From: Clostridia bacterium
Lineage (GTDB): Bacteria; Bacillota; Clostridia; Oscillospirales; CAG-272
Assembly (NCBI GenBank): GCA_017453365.1
Contig: JAFTKH010000002.1
Location: forward strand, 1 to 58,333
Direction: 5' to 3'
Length of the DNA: 58,333 bases
Within the stretch, counting starts at the first letter, position 1. Every line of letters begins with the position of its first letter. Below, in pieces: positions 51,324 through 57,845 of the stretch. The notes beneath the pieces are model-generated. The model worked only from the letters and a program-made list of their open reading frames with translations. It was not told where the DNA came from and did not search any database. A program made the translations under genes and the position numbers.

Positions 51324-51818
51324 TCAACCGTTGAACTTCTCTTCTATAGCAAGGTTTTTTGCAAGCACCTTTTCCCTACCTGCCTCGCGCGCGGCTATGA
51401 GCTTTGCACGGAGGTCGGGCTCGCCGAGTGCTATTATCTCTGCTGCGAGATGAGCGGCGTTCGCAGCACCGTCAATCGCAACGGTTGCGACGGGAATGCC
51501 CGAGGGCATCTGCACGGTAGCGAGCAGGGCGTCCATACCGCCCGTATTTTTTGACGACACGGGGATGCCTATTACCGGCAAAACGGTATTCGCGGCAACC
51601 GCTCCCGCAAGATGTGCCGCCATACCTGCAGCGGCAATAATAACGCCGACCCCGCTCTTCTCCGCACTCTTTACAAACTCCGCGCATTCCGCGGGCGTTC
51701 TGTGTGCGGAATAAACGTGCACCTCGTAGGGCACACCGTATTCTGCGAGAACCGATATCCCCTTTTCAACGATAGGAAGGTCACTGTCGCTTCCCATAAG
51801 AACGGCTACTTTTTTCAT
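51324..51818 (-). CDS. purE: N5-CAIR mutase PurE
   Basis: A 164-residue PurE of class I type: VLMGSDSDLPIVEKGI, YSAHRTPAECAEF, IAAAGMAAHLAGAVAANTVLPVIGIPV. It converts N5-CAIR to CAIR. purK, purC and purB are not visible in this window. It is the first gene after the ZTP riboswitch, with GGAGG seven bases before the ATG. Confidence 0.96.
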   Translation of the reverse strand: MKKVAVLMGSDSDLPIVEKGISVLAEYGVPYEVHVYSAHRTPAECAEFVKSAEKSGVGVIIAAAGMAAHLAGAVAANTVLPVIGIPVSSKNTGGMDALLATVQMPSGIPVATVAIDGAANAAHLAAEIIALGEPDLRAKLIAAREAGREKVLAKNLAIEEKFNG

Positions 51819-51858
51819 AGTTCCTCCGTGTATATAAAATTCATTAAAAACAAAGAAA

Positions 51859-51899
51859 GGGCAGACTTACCCTAACAGTCAATAAAGGTAAGTGTGCCC
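51859..51899 (-). terminator. Riboswitch-controlled terminator before purE
   Basis: On the minus strand GGGCACACTTACC pairs with GGTAAGTCTGCCC around a 15-base loop, followed by a T-rich run TTTCTTTGTTTTT. The first arm starts with the GGGCA that the ZTP aptamer uses for its pseudoknot, so the two structures exclude one another. Confidence 0.85.
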
Positions 51900-51968
51900 A
51901 GACGGTCGGCTATAAGACGTTTTTGCTCCCACGCGGTCAGTACCGCTAATTCCGTCAGTTGCAAAAAC
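51895..51968 (-). promoter_or_regulatory. ZTP (pfl) riboswitch controlling the pur operon
   Basis: On the minus strand, stem P1 is GTTTTTGC/GCAAAAAC. Inside are ACTGACGG-AA (family ACUGGCG-AA), a hairpin GCGG-tactga-CCGC and GTGGGAG. After a linker comes the conserved 3' pseudoknot strand CCGTCTGGGCA (family CCGCCUGGGC). This is the ZTP/ZMP-sensing aptamer, which turns on purine and folate genes when 10-formyl-THF runs low. Binding should prevent the terminator. Confidence 0.88.
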
Positions 51969-51981
51969 CTTTACCGACAGT

Positions 51982-52011
51982 ATTCTACCATATTTTATAT
52001 GTATTTGTCAA
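51982..52011 (-). promoter_or_regulatory. Promoter of the pur operon
   Basis: TTGACA (52011-52006) and TAGAAT (51987-51982) on the minus strand with 18 bases between, located immediately upstream of the riboswitch. Confidence 0.8.
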
Positions 52012-52093
52012 TAGGCATGGTGCGCGTGCGCGATGAAAATGTTTTCAAAAATGAGGGGCGTTTTTTAGTGTTTTTGAACAACTCGCTATCGTA

Positions 52094-53413
52094 CTAGGAG
52101 CGAAGGGATATAAAATAAACCTCATATTTGCCTGTACGGAGCACTATTCTGCCGTCAAAAGGCAGCTCCGTCGCCGAGGTCGAAAATCCGGCTCCGCGCT
52201 CGCCGCCGCCGAGCGTGCCCTCTATAGAGTATGAGGAGAAGGTCTGCCCGTCTGCGGTAAGCTCCACTCTTCCGTCAAATTCACCTGTAACGAGAATGAC
52301 GTATCCGCGCTCACCGTTGGACGTCGCGAGAGTGTATAGCTCATGGCGGTAGTCCTCTCCCGTATCTACGACAGAAAATCCGCGGCCCAGAAGCTTACCA
52401 AGAGAGCGCATAACGGAAAACGCCGCGTATTTTCGTTTCGTTACGCCGTCATCGAGGGTGTAGAGCGCATTTTTTTCAGAATACGGATGCGTGCCCGAAT
52501 AGAACATCATAGAAACATCGGATTTCAGCGCCGTTATCACTGACGCGGCGAGTAGTGCGGGATATTTTCGTGAGTCAAAGGGAGTGCCCGACAGGTTAAA
52601 CTCGCTTATAATACTCTCCGCACGCTTCTGCCCTGCGTGATTGAGATACGATGCGGCGTAGCGAGTATGGAGAGCCAGCTCCTCGGGTGTTTCCGCGAAG
52701 CATTTCCAGCTGAAAAAGTCGAGTGGAACGCCGTTTTTCGACACGAAGTCGAGAAAATCCTCAAGAAAGGCTACGTAGGAGCGCTCGCGCTCCGTCACGT
52801 CTACGCGGTTTAAGCTCTTGAAGCCGCCGGAGGAATACGCTCCGACCTTAAGCCGCGGGAAGCAAGCCTTAAGCCGCTCTGCCGCGGCGCGGTAGAGCTC
52901 AAAGTATTCTTCTTTTTCGCCGAAGAAGCAGTCGCCGTCGGGCGAGCTCATAATCTCCACGTATTTTATTCCAAGCTTATATCCTGCCGCAAAGCCCCGG
53001 TTATAGTGCGCGACAATCCGTTCGCAGATGCGCGCCCATTTTTCCCTGTCGCGAGGGGGTCTCGTATGAAGCTTTACCTCATAAGGCTCGGGTGACTCAC
53101 CGAGGCGAAGATAGATTTCCGCACCGGTTTCCTTTGCAAGGAGAACGAGCTTGTCCGCAGCGGTGAAATTATATGAAAGCGGCATAGTTTCATCAAGCGA
53201 GAAATCGGGAAAAACGTTATGTATATCGAGAAAGCCCCACTCGCCGCACTCGGAGTCGGCGATACGTATAGCAGGAGCGGCGAGCTCCTTATACTCTTCG
53301 GTGAAATCAAGCCGTCCTTCCCTGTCAAAAACAGGACCGCCCGAAAGTCCCGTGAGAGGCTTTACCCGTCCGCACCTATGGGAAAAATCCACGTTTATAT
53401 ATTTCTCTATCAC
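52094..53413 (-). CDS. GH39-like glycoside hydrolase-fold protein with altered acid/base site
   Basis: A 439-residue TIM-barrel protein resembling GH39 beta-xylosidase-type enzymes, with a C-terminal beta domain from ~370. The nucleophile-like Glu271 is present in SIISEFNLSG. However, the usual acid/base motif (W-x-E-V-W-N-E-P) reads Y-V-E153-I-M-S156-S157-P, so the Asn-Glu pair is Ser-Ser. There is no signal peptide. It may be inactive, or use another acid. It overlaps yitT by four bases and is likely co-transcribed with it. Confidence 0.65.
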   Translation of the reverse strand: MIEKYINVDFSHRCGRVKPLTGLSGGPVFDREGRLDFTEEYKELAAPAIRIADSECGEWGFLDIHNVFPDFSLDETMPLSYNFTAADKLVLLAKETGAEIYLRLGESPEPYEVKLHTRPPRDREKWARICERIVAHYNRGFAAGYKLGIKYVEIMSSPDGDCFFGEKEEYFELYRAAAERLKACFPRLKVGAYSSGGFKSLNRVDVTERERSYVAFLEDFLDFVSKNGVPLDFFSWKCFAETPEELALHTRYAASYLNHAGQKRAESIISEFNLSGTPFDSRKYPALLAASVITALKSDVSMMFYSGTHPYSEKNALYTLDDGVTKRKYAAFSVMRSLGKLLGRGFSVVDTGEDYRHELYTLATSNGERGYVILVTGEFDGRVELTADGQTFSSYSIEGTLGGGERGAGFSTSATELPFDGRIVLRTGKYEVYFISLRS

Positions 53414-54387
53414 TCTTCGGACACCTCATTTTCCGTGGGAGAGTCATACGACCAGCCCTCCCCGTTTATTTCGTGTGCTCTGTGCACCGTTATGAACGCT
53501 CTTTTATCCACCTCGGCAATTATTGCGGTAAATTCGGCATATTCATCAACCGAGAAGGTGGATATCAGCATTTTCTTACTCTCTCCGGAATAGCCGCCCG
53601 TGCAATCGACCACAGTGGACGTGCGATTGAGACGGTGTATTATTCTCTCGTTTATTTCCTCGTAGTGCTCTGAAACAACGTGCGCTATGAACGCACGCGA
53701 CTCACCTATAAACAGCTTATCAACTGCGATAGCGCAGATGAATACCGAAACAATACCGAGAAGAGATATAACGAGGTCGCCCAAGACAAGCATACCGATA
53801 AGGACGATAGCGGCGTCACATATAAAAATCGCAACGGAGCTGCGCGCGGATTTGAAAAACCTACAAATTATGAAGGCTATGATATCCGTGCCGCCCGTCG
53901 ACCCACCGCCGAGAAAAGTCAGCGCACACCCTGCTCCGACAGCAGCTCCGCCGAATACGGTAGCGAGAATTACGGTAAGCTCACCGTATCCTGCATACCT
54001 GTCGGACAGAAGATTGAAAAAACCGCCGAGAAAATCACTGCCCGCCAAAGATACCGCAAGCGAAAGAGCCACAGGATATACAAGAGCCGACGTTAAGGTT
54101 TTCAGCGCAAAGCTTCTCCCGAGAAAAATCCAGCCGAGAGCAAACAGAAGCCAGTTAATCAGGGAAATATAGAAATCGACAGAGATAAGCTCCCTGCCCG
54201 CAAAATATGCCACAATACGGTTTATTATGATACCGATACCCGAAACTCCGCCCGTTACAAGATTGAACGGGATTATAAAAAGCCCCGTGCCAAAGGCAAG
54301 CACGAATGTCCCAAGCACGACGAGTGCCGTGTTTTTTATAAATTTAATCCATTCTGTTCGAGCGCTAGGAAACAAAACCAGCTTCAT
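53410..54387 (-). CDS. YitT family membrane protein
   Basis: A 325-residue protein with about five to six N-terminal membrane segments (for example FVLAFGTGLFIIPFNLVTGGVSGIGI and ALTFLGGGSTGGTDIIAFIICRFF, the YitT signature) and a cytoplasmic DUF2179 C-terminal domain (VVSEHYEEINERIIHRLNRTSTVVDCTGGYSGESKKMLISTF). The function of the family is not known; several paralogues are usual in Firmicutes. Confidence 0.88.
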   Translation of the reverse strand: MKLVLFPSARTEWIKFIKNTALVVLGTFVLAFGTGLFIIPFNLVTGGVSGIGIIINRIVAYFAGRELISVDFYISLINWLLFALGWIFLGRSFALKTLTSALVYPVALSLAVSLAGSDFLGGFFNLLSDRYAGYGELTVILATVFGGAAVGAGCALTFLGGGSTGGTDIIAFIICRFFKSARSSVAIFICDAAIVLIGMLVLGDLVISLLGIVSVFICAIAVDKLFIGESRAFIAHVVSEHYEEINERIIHRLNRTSTVVDCTGGYSGESKKMLISTFSVDEYAEFTAIIAEVDKRAFITVHRAHEINGEGWSYDSPTENEVSEE

Positions 54388-54635
54388 CTTTCACCCCGTG
54401 TTTTTTCTTATTTTGTCACAAGATTACAATTTTATTTTATCGCAAAGCGCGAATTTTGTCAATATCGGGATAATAAAACAAAAAAAACAAAAAGCACCTC
54501 TGTGCACTGACCACCGTCTCCTAAAAAAGCAAACTGTTATTTACATCACCCGACCGCTTCGACGCAGTGAAATTTAACACGCCCCACAGTCTAGCCCTTG
54601 CTTTTAAAAAAACAAATCTATTTCAAATTTAAACA

Positions 54636-54664
54636 TTGACTTTTCTCGTCATCTGTGATAAAAT
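54636..54664 (+). promoter_or_regulatory. Candidate promoter of the tRNA-Arg region
   Basis: TTGACT at 54636-54641 and TAAAAT at 54659-54664 with 17 bases between. It lies just before the first copy of the tandem repeat and ~270 bases before the tRNA. 54388-54635 is AT-rich with no gene visible. Confidence 0.55.
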
Positions 54665-54677
54665 AATAAAGCTCGCA

Positions 54678-54952
54678 ACTATGCGACTGCCGCGGACAGC
54701 AACTCCTTCTCTTTTTCTTGCATTCTATCCTACCCTAATAATTGAATACGCCTGCATTGTTAAATGCGAGCAAGCGAAAACAATTGAGTGTTGTTTTCGC
54801 GCCGCGAGACGGCACAAAGCAAGGAGCGAGCCGAGCCAAGCTTGCGCGGCGACAGTGCGCGACTATGCGACTGCCGCGGAGAGCAGCCGCCCTTTCATCT
54901 CCCCTTCCTTCTATCTTATTTTGAAAACTTAATACGCCTGCATAGTTAAATG
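54678..54952 (+). repeat. Imperfect tandem duplication including the 5' part of tRNA-Arg
   Basis: Two related blocks about 185 bases apart. Both start with the identical ACTATGCGACTGCCGCGGA (54678 and 54862), run through a pyrimidine-rich stretch, and end with AATACGCCTGCAT[T/A]GTTAAATG (54745-54766 and 54931-54952). The second is the start of the intact tRNA; the first is a 5' fragment that goes on into a hairpin (GCGAAAACAA/TTGTTTTCGC) rather than a tRNA. Confidence 0.8.
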
Positions 54953-55010
54953 GATATAATAAACCCCTCCTAAGGGTTAGTTACAGGTTCGATTCCTGTT
55001 GCGGGTGCCA
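54936..55010 (+). tRNA. tRNA-Arg (anticodon CCT)
   Basis: A complete cloverleaf: acceptor GCCTGCA/TGCGGGT (7 pairs, two G-T wobbles), D stem GTTA/TAAT, anticodon stem AACCC/GGGTT with loop CTCCTAA (anticodon CCT, decoding AGG), variable AGTTA-type loop, T stem ACAGG/CCTGT with loop TTCGATT, discriminator G and encoded CCA. No pseudogene signs. It is the likely attachment site of the islet to its right. Confidence 0.88.
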
Positions 55011-55053
55011 TAGTAAAAGAGCCTACCCACGCGGTAGGCTCTTTTACTATGGC
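55007..55053 (+). terminator. Long perfect hairpin terminating the tRNA transcript
   Basis: A 21-bp perfect inverted repeat, GCCATAGTAAAAGAGCCTACC against GGTAGGCTCTTTTACTATGGC, with a CACGC loop. The outer four bases include the tRNA CCA. The TTTT is inside the stem rather than after it, so the shape is unusual for a terminator; an extra role in RNA processing is possible. Confidence 0.6.
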
Positions 55054-55464
55054 TCACCTACGGAACGAACGCGCCACGTGGCCCAGTTCGCATGCCGCCG
55101 TCGCAAAGCTTAATTGAGGCACTCGGTTTTCGCGGTATCTTGCGTCGTGCGGAGCAACAACTCACAATTTGTATTCGCGGAACGTTTTGCACAAACTGTC
55201 CCCGCACAGCAAATTCCCGTTGCGGCGACCTGCTTCGCAAGCATAGCGAAGCGGAATCAGCTTCGCATACTCCGCCCGAAGATCGACAAGCTCGCTTGTC
55301 AGGCGCAGGCGAGAGCATCTTCGCCAAACGCGAAATTCCTCGTTGCTTTCGCTATTATCGCAAGGCGGGTTTTCCACTTTGCGAAATACTCGGAGAGGTG
55401 GAAAATTGGCGTGTGACGGCAATTTTTCACCTCTCCTTATTTGGTTTATACTCGTCAATAATTT
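55054..55464. other. Gene-less GC-rich block
   Basis: No gene supported. The minus-strand frame 55162-55479 is open but its product (many Arg, Cys and Ser) has no recognisable domain. Several short self-complementary motifs occur (CTTCGCAAGC/AGCGAAGCGG; CGACAAGCTCGCTTGTCAGG; AGAGGTGGAAAATT and AATTTTTCACCTCT at 55395-55437). It resembles a dispersed intergenic repeat, but that cannot be tested here. Confidence 0.45.
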
Positions 55465-55620
55465 CCACCCCTTGTACACACATTATAAATCACCATAAAA
55501 GATACCCATAAAACACCCAACCTACCAAGCGTAAAATCTGCCTTTCCAGCGGATTTTACGCTTGTTTCGCACAAAAAGCACCTATTTGAAGATAGACTCA
55601 AACTCCTCTAAAAACTCCTA
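55465..55620 (+). repeat. Left flanking repeat of the Fic islet
   Basis: About 155 bases that reappear at 56801-56958 with roughly 75-80% identity over the last 100 (CCTACCAAGCGTAAAATCTG, CTCAAA..CTCTAAAAACTCCTA). The block has an inner hairpin AAGCGTAAAATC/GATTTTACGCTT (about 55527-55562). It stops with AACTCCTA, where the right copy goes on into the tRNA-like sequence. Confidence 0.75.
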
Positions 55621-55633
55621 TATTCAATAAGAA

Positions 55634-55662
55634 TCTCGTAAACACGCACAATATTTACGAGA
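55634..55662. promoter_or_regulatory. Operator-like palindrome 1 upstream of fic
   Basis: TCTCGTAAA-N11-TTTACGAGA, perfect 9-base arms with an 11-base spacer. It is the same length and arms as palindrome 2, with its centre 63 bases upstream of that of palindrome 2. Confidence 0.65.
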
Positions 55663-55688
55663 AAATTTGAATTTTATCTCATAATATA

Positions 55689-55725
55689 TTGACCAATCTC
55701 GTAAAATATGATATAATTTACGAGA
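55689..55725 (+). promoter_or_regulatory. fic promoter overlapped by operator-like palindrome 2
   Basis: TTGACC at 55689-55694 and TATAAT at 55712-55717 with 17 bases between. The palindrome TCTCGTAAA-N11-TTTACGAGA (55697-55725) covers the spacer and the -10 box, so a protein bound there would exclude RNA polymerase. The Fic protein has a C-terminal winged-helix-like part that could be that protein. Confidence 0.7.
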
Positions 55726-55749
55726 AAATCCGAATTGTTAGGAGCTTAT

Positions 55750-56796
55750 ATGAGAAAATTTAATTATACTGCATTAAAAAATATGAAGTGGGATTCCGAA
55801 ATGATGGGATACGTTGCCATCATTCACGAAATGAAGGGCAAGCAAGTACTTTATCTTAGGCAAAAGCCCGAAACCCTTGATAAGCTTGTGGAACTCGCAA
55901 AGGTAAAAAGTACCGAAAGTTCCAACGAGATTGAAGGAATCCGCACGACTAACACTCGTCTAAAGCAGCTCATATCGGAGAAAACAACACCAAAAAATCG
56001 TGACGAGCAAGAGATTGCCGGATATCGTGATGCGCTTGCCGTAATACACGAAAGCTTTGAATATATCCCTCTGACACCAAATTATCTTTTACAATTGCAT
56101 AAAATTTTATATAGTCATTCGGTAAAAGACGTTGGCGGAAGATTCAAGAATGTGCAAAATTATATCAGCGCTACAGACAGCGAAGGAAAGCAATTTACCT
56201 TGTTTACCCCGCCTGCACCGTACGAAACTCCTGATATGGTATTGGAACTTTGTGACGAGTTTAACCGTGCAATTGCGGAATGCGAGATTGATCCGCTTAT
56301 TCTCATTCCAATATTTATTCATGATTTTCTTTGCATTCACCCCTTCCTTGACGGAAATGGAAGAATGAGTCGACTGCTCACAACGCTTCTCTTGTACCGT
56401 AGCGGATATATGGTCGGCAAATATATTTCCTTGGAAGAAAAAATCGCAAAGAATAAAAATCTTTATTACGATGCCTTGGAGTTATCGCAAGCAGAGTGGC
56501 ACGAGGGTAACGATGATCCCACACCATTCGTTAAGTATTTGCTTGGTACGATTATTTCCGCATATCGTGATTTTGAAGAGCGAATGGAGATTGTCAGCGA
56601 TAAAGATTCCGCTATGAATATCGTTGTAAAAGCCGTTGAAACAAGAATTGGAAAATTTACAAAAGCAGATATCGTAGCACTTTGCACTTCTATCAGTACA
56701 AGCTCTGTGGAAAGTTCATTGAAAAAATTAGTGCGTAACGGTGACGTTAAAAAACACGGAAATGGTAGGGCTACTTTTTATACAAGAAATATATGA
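55750..56796 (+). CDS. Fic family protein with C-terminal helix-turn-helix
   Basis: A 348-residue Fic protein from ATG 55750 with TTAGGAGC upstream. Residues ~50-60 (STESSNEIEGI) match the inhibitory S/T-x-x-x-E-G/N helix of class II Fic enzymes, which blocks the active site. The catalytic loop HPFLDGNGRMSRLL near residue 200 is complete, as is the beta-hairpin flap. The last ~60 residues resemble a winged helix (SVESSLKKLVRNGDVKKHGNGRATFYT). Fic proteins usually AMPylate a Tyr, Thr or Ser target; the target is unknown. AT-rich and flanked by repeats, so likely acquired. Confidence 0.9.
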   Translation: MRKFNYTALKNMKWDSEMMGYVAIIHEMKGKQVLYLRQKPETLDKLVELAKVKSTESSNEIEGIRTTNTRLKQLISEKTTPKNRDEQEIAGYRDALAVIHESFEYIPLTPNYLLQLHKILYSHSVKDVGGRFKNVQNYISATDSEGKQFTLFTPPAPYETPDMVLELCDEFNRAIAECEIDPLILIPIFIHDFLCIHPFLDGNGRMSRLLTTLLLYRSGYMVGKYISLEEKIAKNKNLYYDALELSQAEWHEGNDDPTPFVKYLLGTIISAYRDFEERMEIVSDKDSAMNIVVKAVETRIGKFTKADIVALCTSISTSSVESSLKKLVRNGDVKKHGNGRATFYTRNI

Positions 56797-56800
56797 CCGT

Positions 56801-56958
56801 CCACCCCTGTACACCCACACGCGACCAGACACCACAAAAACCACTATCAACCCCACAGCCTACCAAGCGTAAAATCTGGTTATCTCGTGGATTTTACGCT
56901 CATTCTACACAAAAATCACCCATTTAAAGATAGCCTCAAACACCTCTAAAAACTCCTA
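56801..56958 (+). repeat. Right flanking repeat of the Fic islet
   Basis: The counterpart of 55465-55620: CCACCCCTGTACAC, CCTACCAAGCGTAAAATCTG, the hairpin AGCGTAAAATC/GATTTTACGCT and CTCTAAAAACTCCTA. It begins four bases after the fic stop codon and could also serve as its terminator through the hairpin. Confidence 0.75.
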
Positions 56959-56978
56959 AGGGGTAGTTACAGGTTCGA
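56953..56978 (+). repeat. tRNA-Arg(CCT) internal fragment, possible attachment site
   Basis: CTCCTAAGGGGTAGTTACAGGTTCGA-type sequence identical in 25 of 26 bases to 54967-54992, running from the anticodon loop to the T loop of tRNA-Arg(CCT). It then departs from the tRNA. With the intact tRNA 2 kb to the left this is what an integration at a tRNA leaves behind. No integrase is encoded between. Confidence 0.75.
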
Positions 56979-57154
56979 AGCCCAGCCTCGTCGTCTCCTG
57001 GGGAGACCTCGAAAGACGAGGCTGATTCCCGCTGCATGTAGTTTCCGTCAGAATCGACCTGCTCAGCGACTTCATCGCAAAATCAGGCGTTTACGCTCGG
57101 AACAATATTTGTGCCAATTGCATTTACAATCTTTTATTAACTCCAAAGCAAGGT

Positions 57155-57699
57155 TCAATTCTTCACAAACCTTGCCTCACCGTACATCATCGCACGGAGC
57201 ATCTCGGTCATTTCAACATCAAAAGAAATCATCATTCGTATGCCGTCGGTACTTTCAACCTTACAGATAGCAAAATCCTTCTCTATCTTTTCGTCCTTCT
57301 CGGCAACCATAGTTTTACAAACGAGACTATCCCCCACGAAATTATGAAGTCCCTCGATTCAAAATCAGGAACTGTTCCGTCCTCAAGAGCGATCATAGAA
57401 ACATGGCCTATCCCGGGTACAAGCACGCAGGTATTGTCGAGATCGTCTATGTGATCACCGACACCGTAAAATACAACGTCCTTACTCTGATGAGAATCCC
57501 ATGCAGCATCCCCAAAGAGATCAAAGCTTTTGCAATAGCAAAGCGACGTCGCAACAGCCCAAAGGCACAAAAAGCAATTACTTTTTTCACAGCTACAGTC
57601 ATATAGAGTTGTCTCGCTTTCAAAAAAGATGTGTTTTGCGCATATTTGTAACGTCAAGTTGTCATTTATCCACAAAAAGTCACAAACGTACAGTATCAA
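57155..57699 (-). pseudogene. Probable frameshifted remnant gene, unknown product
   Basis: Two overlapping minus-strand frames (57283-57699 and 57155-57337) read like one gene joined by a shift of one base near 57330-57360: the first ends in ...VSMIALEDGTVPDF, and the second runs GLHNFVGDSLVCKTMVAEKDEKIEKDFAICKVESTDGIRMMI when extended upstream. The downstream part looks like true coding sequence with conserved hydrophobic spacing; I do not recognise the family. 56985-57154 holds only a hairpin (CAGCCTCGTC/GACGAGGCTG, 56983-57024). Confidence 0.45.
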
Positions 57700-57802
57700 T
57701 GCCCCTCAGAAAACAGAAGCATTTTATTATTAAAATTTATTACCGCGCGACTTTCCGGGCATCGGAGCAAGTGGCAAAGCTACAATATAATTATATAATC
57801 TT

Positions 57803-57834
57803 AAAGCAGTAGGGTTTTTGCACCCTACTGCTTT
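57803..57834. terminator. Terminator after the permease gene
   Basis: AAAGCAGTAGGG and CCCTACTGCTTT form a perfect 12-bp stem around an 8-base loop, 12 bases past the minus-strand stop codon at 57846. Confidence 0.85.
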
Positions 57835-57845
57835 TCACTGTTATT

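Noticed and set aside
55162-55479. Minus-strand 105-codon open frame to the right of the tRNA
   Set aside because: Arg/Cys/Ser-rich product with no domain or good start site; more likely part of an intergenic repeat.
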